Assembly (NCBI GenBank): GCA_943330455.2
Contig: CALQHT020000016.1
Location: 1-40,245, forward strand
Length of the DNA: 40,245 nt
Source: Nitrosovibrio sp. Nv4
Lineage (GTDB): Bacteria; Pseudomonadota; Alphaproteobacteria; Acetobacterales; Acetobacteraceae
Reading direction: 5' to 3'
The position numbers and the translations under genes were made by a program. Below are positions 1 through 13,031 of the stretch, one piece after another; within the stretch, counting starts at the first letter, position 1, and every line of letters starts with the position of its first letter. The notes below the pieces were generated by a model, which was not told the origin of the DNA, did not search any database, and worked only from the letters and a program-made list of their open reading frames with translations.

Positions 1-3774
<3,774 letters not shown>

Positions 3775-4325
3775 GAGTCGGATTAGAATTGCCTCAGAGA
3801 CTGACTGCTGATCCGATTTCGCTGGAAATGCTGTCGTTCGAGGACATCCAAACCGGGCCGGACTTACGTCAGCATGGGGTCGAAAACGGTGAGGCGGGCG
3901 GTGGTGAATAGCGTAACCTTCGCGGGGAGGGGCCTCCCGCGACACGTTGAGGGCCGCAGCTGGTCAATGAGTTAATGAACCACACCCGGGAATGGCGGGC
4001 GGGTGTCGCGCTTGCGCAACCGGGTGCCTTTTGCCTCCCAGGGCGGATGTTTCACCCAGGGCGCCAAAATCGACGGAAAACGAGCCCGTCACGTAGTTTT
4101 CTCAGAATCTCGCGAATCCGAAATGCGATTTGCCTATAGCCGATTCAGGCCCGGCCACGCCGCCTCTGTTGCCGAAAGGCCGATGCAGGCGCTAGTCTCA
4201 CCCCATGGGTCAGAGACTACCGGGGCGCTGACGGCGGCAGGAGACGGATTTGGGCGGATCAGGCCCACCAAACCTGCATCGTAAACAGGCCGCGACGCCC
4301 CGTCGCAAGGAAAGAGGAGAACGCC
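3775..4325. other. Intergenic region, no gene recognised
   Basis: About 550 bases between the adhesin stop and the flavin monooxygenase. Frames open here have no recognisable product and no convincing ribosome binding site. A short palindrome, CGCGGGGAGG facing CCTCCCGCG, lies near 3919-3939 with almost no loop and no T-tract. The segment just before 4326 must hold the promoter for the next gene, but I cannot place -35 and -10 boxes with confidence. Confidence 0.6.
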
Positions 4326-5570
4326 ATGCACCTGATGTATTTCACCGAACAGCCGATGTCGGCCTACGACGCGAAAGCCGGCCTCGATTTCGGCGCCACC
4401 GCGCTGATGTTCCCGAACAGCCATTTCGATCCGGTCCAAGGCAGCCGGCTGTATAACGAATACCTGGAACACTACATCCTGGCCGATGAACTCGGTATCG
4501 ACGGCATCATGCTGAACGAGCATCACAATGCGCCGTTCTGCATGCAGGCACGCGCCAACATCTTCGCCTCCGCCCTCGCCGCCGCCACCAAAAATTGCAA
4601 GATCGTCATGCTCGGCAATCCACTTCCGGCGTGGGACAATCCGGTGCAGCTGTCCGAAGAGCTGTCGATGATCGACATGCTGTCCAAGGGTCGCCTGGTG
4701 TCCGGCTTCGTCCGCGGCGGCGGGCAGGAGCAGTTGGCTGGCGGCATCAACCCCGCCTTCAACCGCGAGCGGTTCGAGGAAGCACACGATCTGATCATCA
4801 AGTCCTGGACGACGCCAGGCCCGTTCCGGTGGGAAGGCACGCATTACCAGAACCGCGTGGTGAATCCCTGGACCGTGCCGCTGCAGAAGCCGCATCCGCG
4901 CGTCTGGATTCCCGGCGTGATCAGCAAGGAAACCATCATCTGGGCGGCGCAGCACGGCTACCCCTACATCGCGCTGAACACGCCGGTGGAACGCACCCGC
5001 CAGATTTGGGACCTGTATGACACCGCCGCGGCCGAGGTCGGGTTCAAGGGCGGCCCCGATTATCACGGCCTGCTGAAGCAGATCCACGTCGCCGAAACCG
5101 AGGAAAAGGCGATCGAGAACGCCCGCCAGTTCATGTGGATGCAGGGCGAGTTCACCGGGCTCGCGCATCCGGTGTGGAGCACGCCGGCCGGCTACGGCAG
5201 CCCGGAAAACCGGCGCGCCTTCGTCGAGTTCGCCACCGGCCGATCCAAGAGCCCGCGCTATCGTCCGGCCCTGGAAAAGCAGATGGACGAACTGATGATC
5301 ATCGCCGGCACGCCCAAGCAGGTGATCGAGAAGGTGCGCATCCTGCTGGAGGAAACCCGCCCAGGCATTCTGGCATTCTGGGGCAATGACGGCACCGTCA
5401 GTCACGAGGATGCCAAGACCTGCATCCGTCTGCTGGGGACCGAGGTATTCCCCGCGGTGCGCGAGATCGCCAAGTCGCTCGACCTCAAGAGCCCGTTCGA
5501 GACCAACCAACCGGTCAGCACGAAGTTCATGAACCTGCCCGCCCAGCCCGTGAAAGCGGCCGCCGAGTAA
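4326..5570 (+). CDS. LLM class flavin-dependent monooxygenase (bacterial luciferase-like)
   Basis: A 414-residue protein of the luciferase-like monooxygenase superfamily, TIM-barrel enzymes that use reduced FMN or F420 and often molecular oxygen. Family features seen are the N-terminal strand (MHLMYFTEQ), the LADELGIDGIMLNEHHN segment, the strand KIVMLGNPLP, and ELSMIDMLSKGRLVSGFVRGGG near residues 117-139. Length fits the long alkanal-monooxygenase-like branch. The ATG at 4326 follows AAGAGGAG about 6 bases upstream. It is the first gene of a same-strand run with a dienelactone hydrolase, an amidase and an SDR, which suggests an oxygenative step in catabolism of an organic compound. The substrate cannot be read from sequence. 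Confidence 0.9.
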   Translation: MHLMYFTEQPMSAYDAKAGLDFGATALMFPNSHFDPVQGSRLYNEYLEHYILADELGIDGIMLNEHHNAPFCMQARANIFASALAAATKNCKIVMLGNPLPAWDNPVQLSEELSMIDMLSKGRLVSGFVRGGGQEQLAGGINPAFNRERFEEAHDLIIKSWTTPGPFRWEGTHYQNRVVNPWTVPLQKPHPRVWIPGVISKETIIWAAQHGYPYIALNTPVERTRQIWDLYDTAAAEVGFKGGPDYHGLLKQIHVAETEEKAIENARQFMWMQGEFTGLAHPVWSTPAGYGSPENRRAFVEFATGRSKSPRYRPALEKQMDELMIIAGTPKQVIEKVRILLEETRPGILAFWGNDGTVSHEDAKTCIRLLGTEVFPAVREIAKSLDLKSPFETNQPVSTKFMNLPAQPVKAAAE

Positions 5571-5673
5571 GACGTCTACGACGGATCGCGATTGGCGAGC
5601 CCCGGGCTCGCCGGTCGCGGCCCGGGCTTCGCGGCGGAATGCGTGCGTCATTCCATCCCCTGAAACCGGATCC

Positions 5674-5805
5674 CGATCGAAGAAATATCTCCCGCTCCCC
5701 TTGCGGGAGGGGGTTGGGGGGAGGGGTTCCACGCAATATCCGTGCATTTATACCCCTCCCCCCAACCCCCTCCCGCAAGGGGAGCGGGAGATATTTCTTC
5801 GATCG
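5674..5805. repeat. Perfect 54-bp inverted repeat with 24-nt loop (REP/BIME-like)
   Basis: Bases 5674-5727 are the exact reverse complement of 5752-5805; the loop is 5728-5751. Each arm carries CTCCC-TTGC-GGGAG and a run of GGGGTTGGGGGG, as in extragenic palindromic elements of GC-rich bacteria. It sits between the monooxygenase stop and the dienelactone hydrolase start and overlaps no accepted coding sequence. If transcribed it would form a very stable hairpin that could attenuate read-through or protect an RNA end. Confidence 0.95.
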
Positions 5806-5884
5806 CAGGACCGTGTGTGAAGACCGTATCTCCCAGGAGGCGGCACCCCAACCCACCAACAGCAGTAGCAAAGGACGCCCGGAG

Positions 5885-6790
5885 ATGACCGAACTCTTGC
5901 ATGCGGAACCGCCGGCGCTGACGCAGACGGAAATCGACCAGCGCGTGTTCGATCTCTACGACGAATACTGCCACGGTGGCATGGATCGCCGGACCTTCCT
6001 GCAACGCGCGGCGGTGGTCACGGTCGGCGGGCTGGCCATGGCACAGGCCCTGTTGCCTCGTTACGCACAGGCGCAGACGATTTCCTTTACCGATTCGCGC
6101 ATCAAGGCCACCTATGTGACCTACCCGTCCTTGGGTGGCACTTCCGGCACCATGCGTGGTTATCTGGTGCAGCCGACCGGCACGGGACCTTTCCCCACCG
6201 TTCTGGTGATCCACGAAAATCGCGGCCTCAATCCGTATATCGAGGACGTGGCCCGTCGCGCCGCGGCCGAGGGGTTCCTGGCGCTGGCGCCCGACGGATT
6301 ATATCCGGTCGGCGGCTATCCGGGGAATGACGACGACGGCCGAACGTTGCAGTCGAAGCTGGATCAGGCGAAATTGCGCACCGACATGGTCAACAGCGCG
6401 CATTTTCTCAAATCGCACGCCTTGTCCTCTGGCAAGCTCGGTGTCACCGGATTCTGCTGGGGTGGCAGCACGACCAATTTCCTCGCCGCCACGCTTGGCG
6501 CCGACGTGAAGGCGGCCGTCCCGTTCTATGGCGCCGCGGCGGACACGGCCTCCGTGCCAGAGATCAAGGCCGCGTTGCTGATCCAATACGCGGAGTCCGA
6601 CGAACGTATCAACGCGCTGTGGCCGGCCTATGAAGCGGCGCTGAAGGCCAGCGGCGCCAAATACGAGATGCATACCTACCCAGGCACGCAGCACGGATTT
6701 CACAACAACTCCACACCGCGATACCAGGAGGCGGCGGCGAAACTGGCGTGGGACCGGACGATTGCCTGGTTCAAGCAGCATCTGGCCTGA
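5885..6790 (+). CDS. Tat-exported dienelactone hydrolase family protein
   Basis: A 301-residue alpha/beta hydrolase of the dienelactone hydrolase (carboxymethylenebutenolidase) family, which opens lactone rings or cleaves esters. The catalytic triad is visible: Cys191 in GFCWGG, Asp239 in AESDE and His270 in GTQHGFH. The N-terminus has a cytoplasmic lead, a twin-arginine motif (DRRTFLQ, Arg35-Arg36), a hydrophobic stretch and a likely AQA cleavage site near 61-63, so export by Tat is expected, as in YghX-like proteins. The frame is open further upstream to 5639, but that part reads through the inverted repeat. I chose ATG 5885, with AAGGA 9 bases before it. Its place after a flavin monooxygenase suggests ring or lactone processing, which is inference. 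Confidence 0.88.
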   Translation: MTELLHAEPPALTQTEIDQRVFDLYDEYCHGGMDRRTFLQRAAVVTVGGLAMAQALLPRYAQAQTISFTDSRIKATYVTYPSLGGTSGTMRGYLVQPTGTGPFPTVLVIHENRGLNPYIEDVARRAAAEGFLALAPDGLYPVGGYPGNDDDGRTLQSKLDQAKLRTDMVNSAHFLKSHALSSGKLGVTGFCWGGSTTNFLAATLGADVKAAVPFYGAAADTASVPEIKAALLIQYAESDERINALWPAYEAALKASGAKYEMHTYPGTQHGFHNNSTPRYQEAAAKLAWDRTIAWFKQHLA

Positions 6791-6907
6791 CGGAAGGTTG
6801 CGCGCGGTTGAACCGCTGATCGGCGGGCTCGGATCGTGACGTTGTGGCTGAATTTCCGAGGGGTTCATACCAGCGACCCGAAGCATTGACCGCTGCGCAG
6901 TCCGCTC

Positions 6908-7000
6908 GTCATTGCCGAACATGATCCGGCAATGACAGGAAGGGGACGCTATAGGTCGTTGGTTCGATCGGTTGGGATGTGTGACAGTCAACATCCGACC
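6908..7000. repeat. Dispersed CATTGCCGG-type repeat, copy 1, in intergenic 6791-7153
   Basis: A 10-bp stem GTCATTGCCG (6908-6917) pairs with CGGCAATGAC (6927-6936). It is followed by an unstructured tail (AAGGGGACGCTATAGGTCG) that also occurs, slightly changed, near 36120-36145. This identifies a repeat family present at least twice in the window. The remainder of the 363-base gap holds no recognisable gene; the promoter for the amidase pair should lie in it. Confidence 0.75.
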
Positions 7001-7153
7001 GGGACGGCTGCGACCGTCCGGTCGCGTCGATCCGGGGTTTGCGACCGCAGGACGGGCGCGCGGCATCCTTTGGGTCCAGCCCCCTGGAGCGGGTTACGGT
7101 TTTCGGTCATGCTGGCACCGCTCCAGACCCCACCGAACCGAAGGACCGCGCCG

Positions 7154-7345
7154 ATGAGCCCGCCCCCGATCGATACCGCCGAACTTGCCGCCATGCTGAC
7201 CCGCAACGGTTTGACCCTGACACCGGCCCAGGTGGAGGAAATCCTGCCAGGCGCCCAAATCTTCAGCCAGATGATTGCCCGCGTGAACGCGCCCCTGCCT
7301 CGTGAAGCCGAACCGGCACTGACTTTCAATGCGGAGCAGCGCTGA
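7154..7345 (+). CDS. AtzG/GatC-like small amidase subunit
   Basis: A 63-residue acidic helical protein. Its pattern LTPAQVEEILPGAQIF..MIARVNAPLPREAEPALTF matches the AtzG-like (DUF4089) family, distant relatives of GatC that bind and stabilise a partner amidase. The stop TGA overlaps the amidase ATG by one base, implying translational coupling, as in AtzG-AtzE pairs. The start at 7154 was chosen because the family begins just before the first helix; a longer in-frame extension to 6932 is not conserved in character. Function by family: a non-catalytic partner of the downstream amidase. Confidence 0.85.
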   Translation: MSPPPIDTAELAAMLTRNGLTLTPAQVEEILPGAQIFSQMIARVNAPLPREAEPALTFNAEQR

Positions 7346-8736
7346 TGTCGGAATTCCTGACCATTGCCGAAGCCGGTCGTCGGATCGCCGCGAAACAGCT
7401 TTCCCCGGTCGAACTGGCGAAATCGCAGCTTGATCGCATCCGCCGGCTCGATCCGCGGTTGAACGCGTTCCTGTTGGTGACGGAAGAACGTGCGATGGCC
7501 GATGCCAAGGCTGCCGAGGCACGCCAGATGGCCGGTGGTCTGCTTGGAAAGCTGGACGGCATTCCGATCGCTCACAAGGACATCTACAACACGGCCGGCA
7601 TTCGCACGACGGCGCATTCCAAGCTGCTGGAACACAATGTTCCGACGCAGGACGCGCATACGGTCAAGAAATGGTCCGACGCCGGCACGGTCATGCTGGG
7701 CAAGCTGGCGACGCATGAATTCGCGTTCGGCGGCCCGTCCTTCGATCTGCCCTGGCCGCCGGCGCGCAATCCGTGGAACACCGACCATTTCACCGCCGGT
7801 TCGTCGTCCGGCACCGGGGCGGCGGTCGCTGCGGGCCTGATTCTGGGCGGCACGGGCTCCGACACCGGCGGGTCGATCCGCGGGCCGGCGGCGTTGTGCG
7901 GCATTGCCGGGATCAAGCCCACCTATGGGTTGTCCAGTCGCGCGGGGATTTTGCCGCTGGCGTTTACGTTGGATCACGCCGGGCCGATGGCCTGGACGGC
8001 CGAGGACTGCGCTCTGCTGCTGCAAGGCATGGCCGGCTACCATGCGGCCGACCCGGCCAGCGCCAATCGTCCGGTGCCGAATTTCACCGCCGATCTGGGC
8101 AAGGGCGCGAAGGGCCTGCGTATCGGCGTGGTGCGGCATTTCTTCGAAAACGACCATCGCGCATCCGACACGACGCGGGCGGGGATCGACGCGGCAATGG
8201 ATTTCTTCCGCAAGGAAGGTGCCGAGGTCCGCGACATTACCTTGTCTCCGGCAGCGGACTACCATGCGGTCGGCTATCTGATCATGGTCACCGAGGCATT
8301 CACCCTGCACGCACCCTGGATGCGCGAACGGTTCATGGACTACGGGGAGTTGTTTCGCGACCGGGTCGCTCTTGCGGCAACGGTCAGCGGGGCGGACATG
8401 GTGCAGACGGCGCGCCGCCGCCGGGTGCTGTGCCAGGAAATGGCGGCGGCGATGGAAGACCTGGACATCATCGTCAGCGCGTCCGCGGTGGGGGAGGCGC
8501 CTCGTTTCACGGATCTGACGAAATGGACCAACATGGAAAAGCCGTCGTTCACCATGCCGTTCAATGTCACCGGGTTTCCTGCAATCAGCATCTGCACCGG
8601 GTTCGGCGAGGGCGGCCTGCCTGTGTCCATGCAGTTGGTCGGTAAACCGTTCACCGAGCCGACCGTGTTCCGTGCCGCGCATGCCTATGAGAGCGCAATG
8701 TCCTGGCGGGCGCGCCGCCCGGCGATGGCGGATTGA
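7345..8736 (+). CDS. Amidase signature family enzyme (AtzE/GatA-like)
   Basis: A 463-residue amidase signature enzyme with the Ser-cisSer-Lys triad visible: Lys78 in IAHKD, the cis-Ser in GSSSG (near 154) and the nucleophile Ser177 in GSDTGGSIRGP. Length is normal for the family. Coupling to the AtzG-like subunit favours an AtzE-type enzyme acting on a small amide or carboxy-urea compound rather than the tRNA amidotransferase GatA, since no GatB follows. Substrate is unknown. It sits between the dienelactone hydrolase and an SDR dehydrogenase on the same strand. Confidence 0.92.
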   Translation: MSEFLTIAEAGRRIAAKQLSPVELAKSQLDRIRRLDPRLNAFLLVTEERAMADAKAAEARQMAGGLLGKLDGIPIAHKDIYNTAGIRTTAHSKLLEHNVPTQDAHTVKKWSDAGTVMLGKLATHEFAFGGPSFDLPWPPARNPWNTDHFTAGSSSGTGAAVAAGLILGGTGSDTGGSIRGPAALCGIAGIKPTYGLSSRAGILPLAFTLDHAGPMAWTAEDCALLLQGMAGYHAADPASANRPVPNFTADLGKGAKGLRIGVVRHFFENDHRASDTTRAGIDAAMDFFRKEGAEVRDITLSPAADYHAVGYLIMVTEAFTLHAPWMRERFMDYGELFRDRVALAATVSGADMVQTARRRRVLCQEMAAAMEDLDIIVSASAVGEAPRFTDLTKWTNMEKPSFTMPFNVTGFPAISICTGFGEGGLPVSMQLVGKPFTEPTVFRAAHAYESAMSWRARRPAMAD

Positions 8737-8841
8737 TGGCAGGGGCGCCGGCGGGGCGGTTGGCGCGATTTCGATGACCGCCACTATGTCCATGCCGACT
8801 CCAACACGGGATAAAAAATCCCCCAAACAGGAAATGTTCAC

Positions 8842-9621
8842 ATGACTCTGGCAGGCAAGGTTGCATTGGTCACAGGCGCGGGCAGTGGGATCGGACGGGC
8901 CTGCGCGTTGGCGCTGGCTGATGCCGGCGCCGCGATCGTGGCTGCGGACATCAATGCCGCTTCCGCCGCCGCAACGGCCGAGATGGTTGCCCAGGGGCAA
9001 AAGCGCGCGGTTGCGGTGACGGCCGATGTGGGGGATCTCGGTCAGATCGATGCGATGGTGAAGCAGGCGATGGCCGCGTTCGGGCAGATCGACATCCTGA
9101 TCAACAACGCCGGCGTCACCCGCAGCGCCTACATTATGGACGTGACCGAGGCGGATTGGGATCGTATCCATCGCGTCAACGCAAAAGGCGTGTTCTTCTG
9201 CCTGCAACGAGTCGCCCAGGAAATGATCCCGCGGCGGACCGGCCGGATCATCAACACCGCCTCGATCGCGGGCAAGGGTTTCGCTGGGACCTCGAATGCC
9301 GCCTACGCTGCCAGCAAAGGCGCGGTGATCAGCCTGACCTATACGGCGGCGCAACAGCTCGCGCGCCACGACATCAATGTCAACGCGATCTGCCCCGGGA
9401 TTACGCGCACACCCCTGGTCAGCGCCATGCTCGCACAACGCTCGGCTGACCGCGGCATCCCCATGGAGGACATCGAGCGGGACTTCACCAGCGGCATCCC
9501 GCTCGGCCGTACCAACGATCCGGAGGACATGGCGGCCATGGCGGTGTTCCTGGCCGGACCGGGCGGGCGGAACATTACGGGACAGACCTATAACGTCGAT
9601 TGCGGGATCATTCCGCAATAG
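8842..9621 (+). CDS. SDR family NAD(P)-dependent oxidoreductase
   Basis: A 259-residue classical short-chain dehydrogenase. Features: cofactor motif TGAGSGIG (11-18), NNAG (about 88-91), and catalytic Ser141, Tyr155 and Lys159 (YAASK). Asp36 after the second strand (VAADIN) favours NAD over NADP. The start ATG at 8842 follows AGGAAA at a normal distance. Probable role: oxidation of a hydroxyl or reduction of a keto intermediate in the same catabolic set as the amidase upstream. It ends just before a strong hairpin that separates it from the convergent importer operon. Confidence 0.93.
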   Translation: MTLAGKVALVTGAGSGIGRACALALADAGAAIVAADINAASAAATAEMVAQGQKRAVAVTADVGDLGQIDAMVKQAMAAFGQIDILINNAGVTRSAYIMDVTEADWDRIHRVNAKGVFFCLQRVAQEMIPRRTGRIINTASIAGKGFAGTSNAAYAASKGAVISLTYTAAQQLARHDINVNAICPGITRTPLVSAMLAQRSADRGIPMEDIERDFTSGIPLGRTNDPEDMAAMAVFLAGPGGRNITGQTYNVDCGIIPQ

Positions 9622-9665
9622 ATGACGGCGGTGGCCCCGGGGCGGGCCGCCCTCTGTTAGGGAAA

Positions 9666-9692
9666 CGCCACCGCCATCCCATGGCGGTGGCG
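9666..9692. terminator. 12-bp GC-rich hairpin between convergent genes
   Basis: CGCCACCGCCAT (9666-9677) pairs perfectly with ATGGCGGTGGCG (9681-9692) across a 3-base CCC loop. It lies between the convergent SDR and LivM stops. There is no T-tract on either strand, so it is a terminator-like or RNA-end-protecting structure rather than a textbook intrinsic terminator. Confidence 0.6.
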
Positions 9693-9706
9693 GTCCCGGG
9701 CGACCC

Positions 9707-10672
9707 CTACGATCCCACCCGAGCCCCTCGCAGCTTGGCCATCAACGACCCCACGATCCCCTGCGGCAGATAGATGATGAACAGCACCAGCAGGATGCCA
9801 TAGACGAAATTGTCCCAGCCCACGGCGGCGGTACCGAAGCCAATCCGGAGAACCTCGGCCAGCATGATGGTGATGACGGCGCCCACGGTCGGGCCGAGCA
9901 GCACGTAGATGCCTCCCACGACAGACGCGAACACCATCTGCAACGACGCGGAGATGCCGCTGACCGTATCGGGCGAGATGAACATCTGGTACTGGCAGTA
10001 AAGCGCCCCGCCCAGGGCGGTCATGGCCGCGCTCAGGGCTGTGATTTTCAGTTTTTCGGCGGTGACATGCACGCCGGCGGCGCTGGCGGCGTCCTCATCC
10101 TCGGAAATCGCTTCCAGGGCGTAGCGCATCATGCTGCGATCGACATACCAACGCACGAACAGCCCGCCACCCCAGATCGCCAGCGCGATCCAGTACCAGG
10201 TCTCCTTGTCGGTGAACTGGAAGGCGAACAGCGAGCTGCCGCCGGGCACGCGTTGCGGCGTATAGCCCAGGGATCCGCCGGTGACGTCGCGGGTCGCGGT
10301 GATGACCTGCAGGACGATGGCGCTCAACGCCATGGTCACCAGCGCGAAATAATGCCCAGTGATACGAAAACGAGAACACGGATAGGCGATCAGCACCGCC
10401 AGACCGGCGGCGGCCAACATGGCCAGAGGAATGCCGATCCACGGCGTCAGGCCGAAATTGTTCCACAGCAGCGCATTGACATAGGCCCCGACACCAAGGA
10501 ACCCGCCATGCCCCAGCGACACCAGCCCGAACCGGCCCATCACCGACCAGGACGTATAGACGAACGACCAGATCAGGATGATGACGATGATATGGAGCGG
10601 GTAGGGCGAATTGTAAATGAAGGGCAGGGCGACCAGAGCGGCGCCGGCGATCCATGGCAGTAATTTACTCAT
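9707..10672 (-). CDS. livM: Branched-chain amino acid-type ABC importer permease, LivM family
   Basis: A 321-residue polytopic inner-membrane permease with about 8-10 hydrophobic segments. The family hallmark is the stretch GRFGLVSLGHGGFLGVGAY near the second segment, and SEDEDAASAAGV marks the coupling loop that contacts the ATPase. The start at 10672 gives a 4-base ATGA overlap with the LivH stop; an open extension to 10750 would run 26 residues into livH and lacks membrane character. It is the last gene of the five-gene importer operon. True substrate may be an amino acid, amide or aromatic acid; the family is broad. Confidence 0.92.
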   Translation of the reverse strand: MSKLLPWIAGAALVALPFIYNSPYPLHIIVIILIWSFVYTSWSVMGRFGLVSLGHGGFLGVGAYVNALLWNNFGLTPWIGIPLAMLAAAGLAVLIAYPCSRFRITGHYFALVTMALSAIVLQVITATRDVTGGSLGYTPQRVPGGSSLFAFQFTDKETWYWIALAIWGGGLFVRWYVDRSMMRYALEAISEDEDAASAAGVHVTAEKLKITALSAAMTALGGALYCQYQMFISPDTVSGISASLQMVFASVVGGIYVLLGPTVGAVITIMLAEVLRIGFGTAAVGWDNFVYGILLVLFIIYLPQGIVGSLMAKLRGARVGS

Positions 10673-11541
10673 GACCGGCGTCCCATCAGGCCCTGGGGCC
10701 GGACGAACATCATCACGATGAAGAAGACGAAGGCGAAGACGTAGCCCCACTCAAGTTCCAAATAGAGCCCGCCGACCGAGATGATTTCCGCGAACACGAA
10801 GGCCGCGATGAAACCACCGACCATGCTGCCCAGACCGCCGAGCACGCAGATCATGAAGGTGATCGGGCCGAAGGTCAGGCCGATGAACGGATGCACGTCG
10901 TATTGCAGTACCAGAAGGCAGGCTGCCAGGCCGGCCAGCACGCCGCCGATCGCGGATGTGATGATGTAGATCCGTTTCGTATCGACGCCCATCAGCGGCA
11001 TGATCTGCCGGTCCTGCGCGATGGCGCGGATCGCGGTGCCGGTATAGGTGCGCGACAGGAACAGATACAGCACCACCATCCCCAGCAGTGCCACGCCGAA
11101 TGCCAGCAGGCGGGTGTAGCTGACGAACATGTCGGCGATCTCGATCACCGGCAGGCGGATGCCCAGGTTCTTGAAATCAATGCCAAACGTGATGGTCGCG
11201 GTGCTTTGCAGCAAGGCCAGCACGCCGCCGGTCGCCAGCAACTGGTTGATCGGCGCCGCGCCGAGCAGAGGCTGGATGACGATGACATGGAGCAAGACGC
11301 CCAGGACGCCGACGCCGGCCATGCTGATGATCGCGACCACCACAAAGGGCAAATGGTAGACCGAATACAGGTAGTACATCGAGTACATACCCATCATGAT
11401 CAGTTCGGCGTAACAGATCCAAACCACGTCGATGACGCCGAAGATCAGGTTCAGCCCCAGCGCCAGCAGCGCGAGAACGCCGCCCAGGAGCACGCCGTTG
11501 ATCAGCGCCTCCAGCAGGTAGATGTCGAATATTGCGGACAT
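10669..11541 (-). CDS. livH: Branched-chain amino acid-type ABC importer permease, LivH family
   Basis: A 290-residue integral membrane permease. The N-terminal segment LINGVLLGGVLALLALGLNL is typical of LivH, and AIRAIAQDRQIMPLMGVD forms the cytoplasmic coupling helix. It pairs with LivM to form the translocation pore. The start is 12 bases after the LivF stop, and its stop overlaps the LivM start by 4 bases, so translation of the two permeases is probably coupled. Confidence 0.93.
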   Translation of the reverse strand: MSAIFDIYLLEALINGVLLGGVLALLALGLNLIFGVIDVVWICYAELIMMGMYSMYYLYSVYHLPFVVVAIISMAGVGVLGVLLHVIVIQPLLGAAPINQLLATGGVLALLQSTATITFGIDFKNLGIRLPVIEIADMFVSYTRLLAFGVALLGMVVLYLFLSRTYTGTAIRAIAQDRQIMPLMGVDTKRIYIITSAIGGVLAGLAACLLVLQYDVHPFIGLTFGPITFMICVLGGLGSMVGGFIAAFVFAEIISVGGLYLELEWGYVFAFVFFIVMMFVRPQGLMGRRS

Positions 11542-11553
11542 TGACGGGTTCTC

Positions 11554-12258
<705 letters not shown>

Positions 12259-12274
12259 TTTTGTCACGACCGGC

Positions 12275-13027
12275 TCAACCGCGCGCCGCTGCCATCGCCT
12301 GCACGGCAACGGCATCGCTTCCCAGATAGACCTCGACCACGCGGGGATCGTTGGTGATTTCCGACGGCAGGCCCTCGGAGATTTTCTCGCCGTGATCCAA
12401 CACCATCACGCGGTCGACGACGCGCATCAGGACTCCCATGATATGCTCAACCCAGATGATGGTGATGCCCAGTTCGGCGCGGATGCGGTTCAGCATGTCG
12501 GCCGCCTGGTCCATTTCGTGTTCGTCCAACCCGCCCAGGCTTTCATCGGCCAGCAGCAGTTTGGGCTCGGTTGCTAGCGCCTTCGCCAGTTCCAGCTTTT
12601 TCAGGCCGGCGGCGCCCAGCCCATCGACCGGAGCGTGCCGATCCAGCGGGAGGCCGACCAGGGTCAGGGCCTTTTCCGCGGATTCGAACGCCTTGGCGCG
12701 GGTGCGGCCTTCCTGGCCGTAATACCCGGCCAGAGCGACATTCTCGAAGATCGTCAGGCGGCGAAACGGGCGCGGGATCTGGAAGGTCCGCCCGATGCCG
12801 CCCTGGATGATGGCATAGGGCGCCATACCGGCCAATTCACGCCCCTGGAAACGGATCGATCCGGCGGTCGGCGGGAAGAAGCCCGACAGCATGTTGAAGA
12901 TCGTGCTTTTGCCCGACCCGTTGGGGCCGATCAGACCGAGAATCTCGCCCTGATCGACCTTGAACGACACGTTGTTGACAGACGTGAAGCCGCCGAAACG
13001 CTTGATCAATCCGTTGACTTCAAGCAC
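12275..13027 (-). CDS. livG: ABC importer ATPase, LivG family with atypical signature
   Basis: A 250-residue ATP-binding subunit starting at GTG 13027. Walker A is GPNGSGKST, the LivG-typical GGIGRTFQIPRPF segment is present, Walker B is LLLADES and the switch is WVEHIMGVLM. The ABC signature, normally LSxGQ, reads LGAAGLKKLELAKAL here, and the Pro after the Walker B Glu is Ser. The partner LivF keeps a canonical signature, so the pair may be functionally asymmetric. The gene begins 4 bases after the binding-protein stop. Confidence 0.9.
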   Translation of the reverse strand: MLEVNGLIKRFGGFTSVNNVSFKVDQGEILGLIGPNGSGKSTIFNMLSGFFPPTAGSIRFQGRELAGMAPYAIIQGGIGRTFQIPRPFRRLTIFENVALAGYYGQEGRTRAKAFESAEKALTLVGLPLDRHAPVDGLGAAGLKKLELAKALATEPKLLLADESLGGLDEHEMDQAADMLNRIRAELGITIIWVEHIMGVLMRVVDRVMVLDHGEKISEGLPSEITNDPRVVEVYLGSDAVAVQAMAAARG

Positions 13028-13031
13028 GGGA

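Noticed and set aside
4134-5747. Minus-strand 537-codon open frame
   Set aside because: It lies antisense to the clear flavin monooxygenase; its product is low-complexity Arg/Gly/His/Asp-rich, as expected from the complement of GC-rich coding DNA.
6988-9618. Minus-strand 876-codon open frame
   Set aside because: Antisense to the AtzG-like, amidase and SDR genes, all with catalytic motifs on the plus strand; no recognisable domain.
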